A DNA stretch of 64,000 bases from Secundilactobacillus odoratitofui DSM 19909 = JCM 15043 (GTDB taxonomy: Bacteria; Bacillota; Bacilli; Lactobacillales; Lactobacillaceae). Position 1 is the first letter of the stretch, and every line of letters starts with the position of its first letter. A program made the translations under genes and the position numbers. The DNA is taken from NCBI RefSeq assembly GCF_001434895.1, contig NZ_AZEE01000027.1, positions 446,538 to 510,537 on the forward strand. The letters run 5' to 3'. Under the pieces are notes generated by a model. It searched no databases. It had not been told where the DNA came from and was given only the letters and a program-made list of their open reading frames with translations. This document shows positions 49,917 through 57,734 of this stretch, one piece after another.

Positions 49917-50700
49917 GTTAAAAGCAGTTTTCGCAAAACAAAAAGCCTTCATTCCATTTGTGGTTGCTAATGATCCTGACTTTGAGGGCACCGTTAACAA
50001 CGTTGTTGCACTAGCTGAAGGTGGCGCTGACATTGTCGAAATTGGAATTCCATTTTCCGATCCAGTTGCCGATGGCCCCGTTATTCAGGCTGCTGATATT
50101 CGTGCCCTAAAGGCTGATCCGGATTTACCAATGGATACCATCTTTGATATTGTTGCTGAAATTCGTAAGCAAACTGACGTGCCACTGGCCTTTTTAACTT
50201 ACTTAAACATCGTCTTCCAATATGGTTACGAAGCCTTTACCGCGCGTTGCGCCGAACTGGGCGTCAATGGCCTTGTGATTCCGGATATGCCATATGAAGA
50301 ACACGACGAACTCGCACCGATCGCTGAGAAAAACGGGGTTGACCTGATTCCGTTGATTACACCAGTTTCAGCCGATCGAATCGAGAAAATCGCTAAGGCT
50401 GCCACCGGTTTCATCTACGTGGTTTCGTCACTGGGTGTTACGGGTGAACGAAGCGAATTCGCTAATGATCTAGGTGACTTAATCACTCGTATTCGTAAGG
50501 TCACTGACGTCCCAACAGCCATCGGTTTTGGGATCCATACCGCTGAACAGGCTGCCGAAATGACCCAGCTTGCTGACGGTGCCATTGTTGGTAGTGCTTG
50601 CGTCAATATTGTGGCAGAGTATGGTGCTCAAGCACCGGCCAAACTAAAGGACTACACGCAACAAATGAAAGCTGCGATTTCAGCCAATCCGGTTGGATAA
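49909..50700 (+). CDS. trpA: Tryptophan synthase alpha subunit
   Basis: A 263-residue TIM barrel cleaving indole-3-glycerol phosphate to indole. Catalytic Glu is in [15 protein letters not shown] and catalytic Asp follows in it; other marks are [23 protein letters not shown] and GFGIHTAEQ. The ATG at 49909 is set by AAGGGAG in trpB and by the family start ([14 protein letters not shown]); a longer frame has no support. It ends the operon, with a strong terminator 30 bases later. Confidence 0.96.
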   Translation: MSKLKAVFAKQKAFIPFVVANDPDFEGTVNNVVALAEGGADIVEIGIPFSDPVADGPVIQAADIRALKADPDLPMDTIFDIVAEIRKQTDVPLAFLTYLNIVFQYGYEAFTARCAELGVNGLVIPDMPYEEHDELAPIAEKNGVDLIPLITPVSADRIEKIAKAATGFIYVVSSLGVTGERSEFANDLGDLITRIRKVTDVPTAIGFGIHTAEQAAEMTQLADGAIVGSACVNIVAEYGAQAPAKLKDYTQQMKAAISANPVG

Positions 50701-50727
50701 GCAACTTCAGTAGCAGACTAAACTATC

Positions 50728-50768
50728 AAAAACGGACTTCAGGATAGTCATCCTGAAGTCCGTTTTTT
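50728..50768 (+). terminator. Terminator of trpDCFBA
   Basis: AAAACGGACTTCAGGAT and its complement ATCCTGAAGTCCGTTTT around a short loop, then T residues; the reverse reading also serves the amidase gene. Confidence 0.92.
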
Positions 50769-50781
50769 ATGATGTGATGCT

Positions 50782-51708
50782 TTATTTTATTGTTCGGTTC
50801 GCAATTGCTTCAATGTAACCCTTTGAGATTTGATCCAAGTGCTTATTTAACTTAGCATAATCACTCTTGTTATCAATAAAAGCTGTTTCAATCAAACTGT
50901 AATCGATCCCACGTTTACGCAGAACATTACAATTCTTCAAGTTCGTCCGATAACTGTAACCGTGATAAGCTGGATTCAACCCGATATATTTCTTAATCAC
51001 GCCAGCTAATCGTCTGTCCCGAGCGGTTGGTGTCTTGGCATGAATGATGACGTGACCACCATGACCGCCAGCAGCGTCCAAGTGGAACATGATAACCTTA
51101 GTCTTCTTGTTAATATCATACGAACCCTTATGATACGTCAACGTATCCTTCACAATATCATGTTTTGGATTATAGAAACTGATTTTCACATTTGTGACTT
51201 TGGCCGCGTACTTTCTCAACTTCGGCAACATCTTATTTCGCAGATAAGTCGCTTCGGTAGTCCCATTACCACGCGCACCGGCATCACCGGCACCGTGCCC
51301 CATAACGAGCAGATACTGCGTCTTTACCTTAGGCGCTGGTTTAGTCTGTAGATCTCGCCACCAAACCCAACCTTTGACGGACTTGCTAGCGTTGTAGATG
51401 TATCGATACTGCGCCGTTTTGCCGTCTGTTTTCAACACCGTCGCCTTTTCGGTCGAATACCAGGTGGTGTTAGGATAATTGGCTAACTTATGTTGATAAC
51501 TCTTAAGATAACGGGAAGTATAAACATTGCCACCCGTTAAATTAAACTTGGTGTAATACTTCGTCGCTTTGTATGTCTGAACCGATTTAACTTTAGATGT
51601 TTGAATCTTTGAGCTGGTCGTCTTGGCACTGACGTTTGAATTAACTACGCCAAGTCCCATGACGGTCACCATTGCCCCTGCAATGATTGACTTTAGTAAT
51701 TGCTTCAT
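50782..51708 (-). CDS. Secreted N-acetylmuramoyl-L-alanine amidase (Amidase_3) with SH3-like N-terminus
   Basis: A 308-residue exported wall hydrolase. The start at 51708 gives a signal peptide (MKQLLKSIIAGAMVTVMGLG..., cleavage after VSA), with GGGGAG eight bases upstream. A GW/SH3-like segment follows (YYTKFNLTGGNVYTSRYL, VKGWVWWRDL). The zinc amidase domain begins at LLVMGHGAGDAGARGNGTTEATY (His and Glu ligands), continues with VIMFHLDAAGGHGGH, and ends with catalytic Glu in DYSLIETAFIDN. The HLDAAGG loop departs from the usual HxNA form. It removes stem peptides from glycan, probably in growth or separation. Confidence 0.87.
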   Translation of the reverse strand: MKQLLKSIIAGAMVTVMGLGVVNSNVSAKTTSSKIQTSKVKSVQTYKATKYYTKFNLTGGNVYTSRYLKSYQHKLANYPNTTWYSTEKATVLKTDGKTAQYRYIYNASKSVKGWVWWRDLQTKPAPKVKTQYLLVMGHGAGDAGARGNGTTEATYLRNKMLPKLRKYAAKVTNVKISFYNPKHDIVKDTLTYHKGSYDINKKTKVIMFHLDAAGGHGGHVIIHAKTPTARDRRLAGVIKKYIGLNPAYHGYSYRTNLKNCNVLRKRGIDYSLIETAFIDNKSDYAKLNKHLDQISKGYIEAIANRTIK

Positions 51709-51850
51709 GTTGTTTTCTCCCCTAATTTTATCCACTAATCTAGTCTTGAATGGTAACAGTACACTAATTAATTTTGAATACCCATGAAATCACAATATTG
51801 CACCTTAATTTTCATCAAAACTAACATGACAAAAACTCGACAATTTTAAT

Positions 51851-53095
51851 TTATTGACCGTAAACTGTAGCAACCGTTCGGTAATGAAGCCCATCATCAC
51901 TTTGAACTTGCAGATAACCTTTTCCGTTTATTCTAAATGTCCCAATTCTTGGTGTTGAACTTGGATCTGCACCAGCATCTTTCATATTTTGGGTGCTATG
52001 GTTCTCTCGAACATCGATCACTAAATTACCATCGTTATCTTTTGCCATATCGAAATAATAATCACTTTCTTCAAAACCATTATTGTTTTTACCAATAATA
52101 GTGTCATCCATGTGTTGCCAAACCCAATCCTTAACATCAGACTTAGAAAGATGTGTAGTATCTGAACCATTACTCTTCGATGTCTCTGACGAGCTAGTTT
52201 GCGAATTATACTGCTTTGAATATTCAGAATCTGCATTTTTTTCTACAGAAGAATACGGATGTAAGGTCTCAGACTCTGGATAATCGTAGACTTTTAATTT
52301 ACCACTATTCAATACTTTGACTTGATAAATCATTGGTGTGCTATTAGGTTGGTCATCATTTCCCAGATAAGACTTCAACACATACTTATTATTACCAATT
52401 TTTTTGTAAGATAAACCAGAATTGATGCCAACATTTGCGCCCTCCGCTGTCATTTTATATTGCGCATTATACATGTCATTTGACTCGCCAATACTACTAC
52501 CATCAATATTCAGCGTCGTTTTTACATACGGTGAATCTTTGAATGAACTGCTCCTATAAAAATCTGTCGACCACTTACCTTGTACATCATCCGGCGCACC
52601 AGTGATCCATTTACCACTTGTTGCCGTATCACAGGTCAAGTAATTTCCACTAATGCTCAAATAATCGGTTTTAACAGAATAACCTACACCTGAAAAATCT
52701 AGATATTTCAGCGAAAGTTCGTACTTTTTTCCTGATCCATCTTTCATGCTCAAAGAGTACGCTGGTAATTCGGCTTTAGACTTACTCGTAGGTACAACTG
52801 AAATTACCCTTCCAGTTGCAATTGTTCCACGGGCACTCGAAGAAAGTTTCCAATTCCAATGGCCACTTTTTTTAAAGAATTGTGAATATGTGGTTTCACC
52901 ACCATTTGTGCGCGTTCCAGCATCTTCAGAAACTTTTTTACTAAACTTGTTCAATAATCGATCGGTTTTAGTTACTTTCTTTACCGTTTTTGTTTGACCG
53001 TTGGTATCGCTCTTTGTAGCCGTCTTCCCATTACAAGCACTGAGAGGTATCAACAATAACAAAGCACCAATTATGAACACTAATTTATTTTTCAT
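51851..53095 (-). CDS. Lipoprotein with WxxGxP...GxW domain
   Basis: A 414-residue lipoprotein: signal MKNKLVFIIGALLLLIPLSAC with lipobox LSAC. The start at 53095 has AAGGAG upstream. The middle contains a domain, WITGAPDDVQGKWSTDFYRS then YKKIGNNKYVLKSYLGN, which aligns with the small secreted proteins at 54007 and 54468. A Ser/Thr-rich linker leads to a C-terminal domain (SDVKDWVWQHMDD ... VIDVRENHSTQNM ... ADPSSTPRIGTFRING) that I know only as an unassigned lactobacillar type. It follows a zinc-ribbon membrane gene by 26 bases. Function unknown. Confidence 0.7.
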   Translation of the reverse strand: MKNKLVFIIGALLLLIPLSACNGKTATKSDTNGQTKTVKKVTKTDRLLNKFSKKVSEDAGTRTNGGETTYSQFFKKSGHWNWKLSSSARGTIATGRVISVVPTSKSKAELPAYSLSMKDGSGKKYELSLKYLDFSGVGYSVKTDYLSISGNYLTCDTATSGKWITGAPDDVQGKWSTDFYRSSSFKDSPYVKTTLNIDGSSIGESNDMYNAQYKMTAEGANVGINSGLSYKKIGNNKYVLKSYLGNDDQPNSTPMIYQVKVLNSGKLKVYDYPESETLHPYSSVEKNADSEYSKQYNSQTSSSETSKSNGSDTTHLSKSDVKDWVWQHMDDTIIGKNNNGFEESDYYFDMAKDNDGNLVIDVRENHSTQNMKDAGADPSSTPRIGTFRINGKGYLQVQSDDGLHYRTVATVYGQ

Positions 53096-53121
53096 TAGCA
53101 GTTTCTCCTTAGGTGATAATA

Positions 53122-53769
53122 TTATTTTTGATACACTAACCAATCACCATCACCATCCGTACTATCATCAGCTGAAATCAAATAGCCAGCATATTCTTTA
53201 TTGTTTAACGTTCCAGACGTTATTTGCTTTAATTTCCAAGTATGTGTACCACCATTATTTTTACCAAGAGAGAGTTTGAGAGATCCATTATTAATTTTAT
53301 ATTTAGCATTTATGCTGACATCACTACTGGCCCAAATGGTTACTTTACCATTCGTCCTAAAATTGAATTTCATAATCCCGTTCTCCACATCCGGTTTCCA
53401 TTTGAAGTCTTGTCTCAAGCGAGGGTCCATCAAGTAGTATGAATGTTTTGACAAAACAACATTGGGTTGCGACTCATACCAGGAGTAGCCACCGATTAAC
53501 AAGATAACAAAGACAATTACACCAACTATCCACATCATTCTTCGAGAAGATTGTTTTACGTTCACGTCTTGACTAGTCATATTTGGACTTTGTGAATAAT
53601 TATAGTTAGATTGCTGGTTCTGATTAAACGAAGATGGTTGAAATTGCTGCTCAGGTTGTTGCATTTGTTGGTTAACCTGGCCAGGTATAACTGGTAACTT
53701 AGCACCACAACTCGTACAGTATATAGCTGATTCGCTTATTTTTGCTCCACAATTTGGACAATGTCTCAT
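53122..53769 (-). CDS. Zinc-ribbon membrane protein
   Basis: A 215-residue protein with an N-terminal zinc ribbon (CPNCGAKISESAIYCTSCGAKLP, two CxxC pairs), a Gln/Asn-rich linker, one membrane helix (MMWIVGVIVFVILLIGGY) and an outside domain of about 110 residues starting at NVVLSKHSYYLMD. Cytoplasmic zinc ribbons of this form occur in many lactobacillar membrane proteins of unknown function. The outside part is strand-rich and of the YIxS-like style common to the neighbouring lipoprotein. It is cotranscribed with that lipoprotein. Function unknown. Confidence 0.72.
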   Translation of the reverse strand: MRHCPNCGAKISESAIYCTSCGAKLPVIPGQVNQQMQQPEQQFQPSSFNQNQQSNYNYSQSPNMTSQDVNVKQSSRRMMWIVGVIVFVILLIGGYSWYESQPNVVLSKHSYYLMDPRLRQDFKWKPDVENGIMKFNFRTNGKVTIWASSDVSINAKYKINNGSLKLSLGKNNGGTHTWKLKQITSGTLNNKEYAGYLISADDSTDGDGDWLVYQK

Positions 53770-54006
53770 TTCCGTCGCCGCCTTAATTAACTAGTTTGCT
53801 AAATCACTCATAAACACAGATACTCATCTATCAATTTGTCGATAACATTTTTCAAATTTACTTGATTCGAGTGTGCTTCTGATGTCATCCTGATAATATT
53901 TCGTTACTGCTACATTTTTTGACTGCTCAAGTGCACCCTAAAAAACGGTACATTTACAATGCTCCCTGAACATCTTTATGCACACTTTAATCTCTCAAAT
54001 AATCTG

Positions 54007-54447
54007 TTATTTTTTTATTTTAGTAAACATTACACTAGTCCCAGTGTTACTAATGGTGGCTTTATGGCCATGTAATTTAACTGTATGGTAGTCTTTTGAC
54101 TTTCCAAAATAATCTACGAGCTGGTACTTTGTCTTACTCAACTTTCGGTAATGCAACTTATTATTAATTCCCCAGCCACAGCCACTACTAATTAGCTTCT
54201 TATGTTTATTATAAAATTGATTGATACCAAAGGTACTTTTATTATCAATTCCAAAATACACACGAGTATATGCAAAATTAGAAAAATCTTTACTATGGAA
54301 ATATGTTGACCGCCATGTCCCTTTTAGTACTTTCGGCGCTCCTTTATGCCATGAAGAAGCCTTTGCTTGTGGCGTTGCCATTAGGCCAATGCCAAGAGAG
54401 AGCCCCATAATAACCCCTAACGATATTATCCATTTATGAAGTTTCAT
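54007..54447 (-). CDS. Small secreted protein, WHxGxP family (copy 1)
   Basis: A 146-residue exported protein: signal peptide ending ATPQAKAS, then SWHKGAPKVLKGTWRSTYF and a strand-rich body with LHYRKLSKTKYQLVDYFGKS. The body aligns with residues of the lipoprotein at 51851 and, at its N-terminus, with the proteins at 54468 and 54996. No catalytic motif is visible. GGGAGG precedes the ATG. Function unknown. Confidence 0.65.
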   Translation of the reverse strand: MKLHKWIISLGVIMGLSLGIGLMATPQAKASSWHKGAPKVLKGTWRSTYFHSKDFSNFAYTRVYFGIDNKSTFGINQFYNKHKKLISSGCGWGINNKLHYRKLSKTKYQLVDYFGKSKDYHTVKLHGHKATISNTGTSVMFTKIKK

Positions 54448-54467
54448 TATAATTTATCCTCCCAAAA

Positions 54468-54896
54468 TTATTTAACACGATAAAATGATTTTTTGAACGG
54501 TGTTTGAGAAACGATATTTTTGCCATTGTAATATCCATATACACGCGAGCTAGAAATTCGTTTTACCGTAAATCTTCCATTACCGTACATTGTCTTTCCC
54601 TTAATGGTATAACTACCTTTGCCAAGATATCTCCACTTGGGATGGCGAATTATCGTATCCACCGACTGCCCAATATGTATATCGACAGTTTTTTTTGAAA
54701 TCGTAAATGACATATGAGCGTACTTAATTTCATTATGAAATAACTTGCCAACATAAACATCTTGATCTTCCCAATGACCCCGAATCTTACTTGGCGTGCC
54801 ATTATGCCATGTCGCTGCATTTGCTGATAACGATGATGAACCCATAGAAAACATCAATACAATCCCTGTCAGACAAAGACATTTCTTTTTATTCAT
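54468..54896 (-). CDS. Small secreted protein, WHxGxP family (copy 2)
   Basis: A 142-residue exported protein: signal peptide MNKKKCLCLTGIVLMF... cleaved after SANA, then ATWHNGTPSKIRGHWEDQDV and a basic strand-rich domain (FTVKRISSSRVYGYYNGKN). The start at 54896 has AGGGGG upstream. It lies 20 bases from copy 1 on the same strand, so it is probably one transcript. No enzyme motif is seen. Function unknown. Confidence 0.62.
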   Translation of the reverse strand: MNKKKCLCLTGIVLMFSMGSSSLSANAATWHNGTPSKIRGHWEDQDVYVGKLFHNEIKYAHMSFTISKKTVDIHIGQSVDTIIRHPKWRYLGKGSYTIKGKTMYGNGRFTVKRISSSRVYGYYNGKNIVSQTPFKKSFYRVK

Positions 54897-54995
54897 AATC
54901 AAATCCCCCTATTTTAATAATCCGTATTATTAAGTACATCAATTATTCTAAAAATTGTGATGATGCAAATGAAATATTTATTCCAATTTCAATAA

Positions 54996-55463
54996 TTAGT
55001 AATACGCTTTTACATTAATAAAGTAAGGCTTTTTTTGCTTAAAATGCGTATATATCCCCCACTGCAGCGTTCCTTGCTGCGGTGATAACAATACTCTATG
55101 ATACTTACCGTTTATTTTTAGTTTATACGGAACAAAGGATGGATGATCTCCAGTCAAATTGATTAACCTATACATTCTAACCGACTGTTTCTTATGGCCT
55201 CTAACCTTAATTTTGATTTTATTACTGTGTGAAGTTACCTGATGACCACTATATTTGACGCCATATTCTTTCACAGTCGTCTTTTTAACTTGCATCATAG
55301 TACTGTGATCACTATACTTTGCGCCATAAAAATACCAATTTCCTCTAATCGCAGTTGTTATTGTTGCTGCGTATGACACCGTTGGCTTTATAGTTAACAT
55401 TCCGGTACCAAGTACCAGGCAACTCATACTGGTTAATGCAACGTGTTTAACTAGCTTATTCAT
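54996..55463 (-). CDS. Small secreted protein, related to WHxGxP family (copy 3)
   Basis: A 155-residue exported protein. The start at 55463 (MNKLVKHVALTSMSCLVLG) has TAGGGGAG upstream; cleavage is predicted after SYAA. The mature part begins TITTAIRGNWYFYGAKYSD, keeping the RGxW core but not the WHxG part. It is a basic, tyrosine-rich strand protein. It is first in the row of three. The gene is A+T-richer than its neighbours. Function unknown. Confidence 0.58.
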   Translation of the reverse strand: MNKLVKHVALTSMSCLVLGTGMLTIKPTVSYAATITTAIRGNWYFYGAKYSDHSTMMQVKKTTVKEYGVKYSGHQVTSHSNKIKIKVRGHKKQSVRMYRLINLTGDHPSFVPYKLKINGKYHRVLLSPQQGTLQWGIYTHFKQKKPYFINVKAYY

Positions 55464-55499
55464 GTTTAATTTCTCCCCTATTTTCCAAATGTCGTTCAC

Positions 55500-55895
55500 A
55501 ATCCCCTTTTACCATATAAAGACCCAGCACAACTCTCAAAAGTCATACTAGGCTTTAAATCACGTGATGCTTTTCAATTTAATACTCTTCACTACCATGT
55601 CGTTATGTCAGATTCGTATTTTCTATGAATATTACGCATTCGATCATCACTAAATAAATCTATATTCCAAAGTTGCCTTAGACACTTTAGTTAATTTCCA
55701 TATTTATAAGTGATTTTTGATACGAGGTCTTTCCACTAATAATAGTTAAAGCAAATAATGAATTGCCAATATACATATCATACTATAATATTTTGCTTCA
55801 AAAAAGACGTTCTATAAAAAATGTTTGACACAGTTAACGACTGAAATACTCAACAAATTAATCATTGGTTTCAGGATGACAAAACAATTCAATCA
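55500..55895. other. A+T-rich spacer
   Basis: About 400 bases with very low G+C and no supported gene, upstream of the secreted-protein row. Promoters for that row must be here; no single clear one stands out. Nothing else visible. Confidence 0.5.
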
Positions 55896-55946
55896 TTCAA
55901 AAAAATACTCTAGAACTTCATTTAAAACAGTCGTTCTAGAGTATTT
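55896..55946 (-). terminator. Terminator after D-cysteine desulfhydrase-like gene
   Basis: AAATACTCTAGAAC (55903-55916) with GTTCTAGAGTATTT (55933-55946); T tract on the minus strand. Confidence 0.88.
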
Positions 55947-55963
55947 CTTTAATATCCTATTCG

Positions 55964-56989
55964 CTAATACAGTTTCCCCACCATTGCCGGTTCCGCAAAC
56001 AACGCAGATACACCACCGGTATGCCAGAAAACCACGTTACTACCCGGCGCAATTTTGCCAGTCTTTACGTAGTCAAATAACCCGGCTAGCGCCTTCCCTG
56101 TATATACAGGATCTGTCAAAATGCCCTCGGCTTGAGCAAGTCGCTTAATGGCCTGCGTCGCTGAATCACTTGGAATCTCATACCCCTCGCCAAAATAACT
56201 TTGATCAAAATGAGTATCAGCTAAGCTCACAGTTTGTGGTAAACCTAATAGGTGTAACGCATCGTTGGCCAAATTCACCACTTTTTGGTAGTGTTCTTCT
56301 GGTTTGGGACTCACGTTCATCGATAAAATTTGCGTAGGATGCCCCGCCTTCGAGAAGGCTTTAGCCCCGGCAATGAGCCCCGCAGCAGTGCCACCAGTCC
56401 CGCTACCATGAACTACATAGTCAACGTTGATATCCGGCAGCTGATCCATGAGTTCTTTAAAACCGAGGACGACGCCAGTCGACCCGGTTGGCGTCGCACC
56501 ACCAACCGGAATAATGTAGGCCTTGTGCCCTTGTTTCGCTAATTCAGCAGCCTCTGCCTCTGCCTGTGTCATCGCAATGGCATCCGCTTCAGCTTCTGTA
56601 CGATCAACCATCGACACATAGTGAATCGTGGCACCCAGCACCTTATCCACCAGAATGTTTGCGCGATCGTCGCCAGCTTGATTAGGGGTGATCGTTTCTA
56701 GATATAAAATCACATCTAGTCCTGCTTGTCGCGCTGCTACGGCTGTTTCCATCGCGTGGTTGGACTGCGTAGCGCCAAATGTAATCAGAGTATCAGCTCC
56801 CTGAGCGATTGCGTCACCAACTAAGTATTCCAGCTTACGGATCTTATTGCCGCCGAATAAATTGGGGCCAGTGAGGTCATCACGTTTTAAATACAAATTA
56901 ACGCCTAACTCGTCCGATAATCGTTGCAACTTATGAACCGGGGTGGGGAAAAAACCAAGCGCTACTTTCGGTAATTGGTTGATTGTCAT
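55964..56989 (-). CDS. D-cysteine desulfhydrase / ACC deaminase family PLP enzyme
   Basis: A 341-residue fold-type II PLP enzyme. It has FFPTPVHKLQRLS, LYLKRDDLTGPNLFGGNKIRKLEY with the cofactor Lys, TFGATQSNHAMETA and VHGSGTGGTAAGL. The family splits D-cysteine into pyruvate, ammonia and sulfide, or ACC to oxobutyrate; desulfhydrase is more likely in a lactobacillus. The start is uncertain between 57001 and 56989; the latter better fits spacing and the family start. It is divergent from a MarR gene with a palindromic site between, so likely under its control. Confidence 0.85.
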   Translation of the reverse strand: MTINQLPKVALGFFPTPVHKLQRLSDELGVNLYLKRDDLTGPNLFGGNKIRKLEYLVGDAIAQGADTLITFGATQSNHAMETAVAARQAGLDVILYLETITPNQAGDDRANILVDKVLGATIHYVSMVDRTEAEADAIAMTQAEAEAAELAKQGHKAYIIPVGGATPTGSTGVVLGFKELMDQLPDINVDYVVHGSGTGGTAAGLIAGAKAFSKAGHPTQILSMNVSPKPEEHYQKVVNLANDALHLLGLPQTVSLADTHFDQSYFGEGYEIPSDSATQAIKRLAQAEGILTDPVYTGKALAGLFDYVKTGKIAPGSNVVFWHTGGVSALFAEPAMVGKLY

Positions 56990-57100
56990 TTTGCTTACCA
57001 TCCTTTAATCTTTTTTTAATTATAAATAGTATACCGCGGTTCACTTTTTAATGGGAGCACCGACTCATTTAAAAAAGTTGTGAAAGTCAAGTCTTTTCAC

Positions 57101-57112
57101 TTGTAATTACAA
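57101..57112. promoter_or_regulatory. Palindromic operator for the MarR regulator
   Basis: TTGTAATTACAA is a perfect 12-base palindrome in the divergent region between the desulfhydrase-like gene and the MarR gene. Confidence 0.65.
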
Positions 57113-57161
57113 CCGTGAGCTGTTATGCTACCGGTACATTGAACTAATAGGAGGAAGTATT

Positions 57162-57587
57162 GTGAATGAGAAAACGACGACCAGCCTGATCCACCAGATT
57201 GCGAGTTTTGAGACCCAGTACCTGAATCACGCGCTTAAAAGTCTCAATTTGAATAGCGATCAAGGCCGCGCAATTAACTTTATCGCCCATCACCCCAATA
57301 GCATGCAACGCGATATTGCGCGTTACCTCAACCGTCAAGAAGCTAGTGTAACCAATCTGCTCAAAGGCTTGGTTGCCCGTCAACTGATTGTCCGCACGAT
57401 TCCAGAGGAAAACGAACGAACTAAAATTCTGTCACTCACACAAGCTGGCGAGGATATCGTTGCTGATATTCAGCGTGCCTTCGACCAATTAACCGAACTC
57501 CTCGAGGCCCCACTATCAGATAGTGAAGCCACTAAGTTGACGCAACTTCTCAATACTATTCAACTCCACCTTAAAAAAGACGAATAA
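57162..57587 (+). CDS. MarR family transcriptional regulator
   Basis: A 141-residue winged-helix regulator. It shows HPNSMQRDIARYLNRQEASVTNLLKGLVARQLIVRTIPEENERTKILSLTQAG (split): recognition helix and wing. The start is GTG at 57162, with AGGAGG seven bases upstream. Divergent from the D-cysteine desulfhydrase-like gene; the palindrome TTGTAATTACAA between them is a likely operator, so repression of both genes is inferred. Confidence 0.86.
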   Translation: MNEKTTTSLIHQIASFETQYLNHALKSLNLNSDQGRAINFIAHHPNSMQRDIARYLNRQEASVTNLLKGLVARQLIVRTIPEENERTKILSLTQAGEDIVADIQRAFDQLTELLEAPLSDSEATKLTQLLNTIQLHLKKDE

Positions 57588-57619
57588 GTATGCCACTCAT
57601 GATGTTTCAAAAATGACGT

Positions 57620-57654
57620 TAGCCACCATGTAATTGACTGGTGGCTATTTTTTT
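57620..57654 (+). terminator. Terminator after MarR gene
   Basis: TAGCCACC / GGTGGCTA followed by TTTTTTT. Confidence 0.9.
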
Positions 57655-57685
57655 ATACCTATCTTTCAATTCAGCTATCACCGTA

Positions 57686-57722
57686 CAAAAAAAACAACTC
57701 AACCATAGTGGCTAAGTTGCTT
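57686..57722 (-). terminator. Terminator after maltose phosphorylase gene
   Basis: On the minus strand GCAACTTAGCC... and its partner GAGTTG close a hairpin, followed by TTTTTTTT. Confidence 0.7.
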
Positions 57723-57734
57723 ATTTTAAACCAA

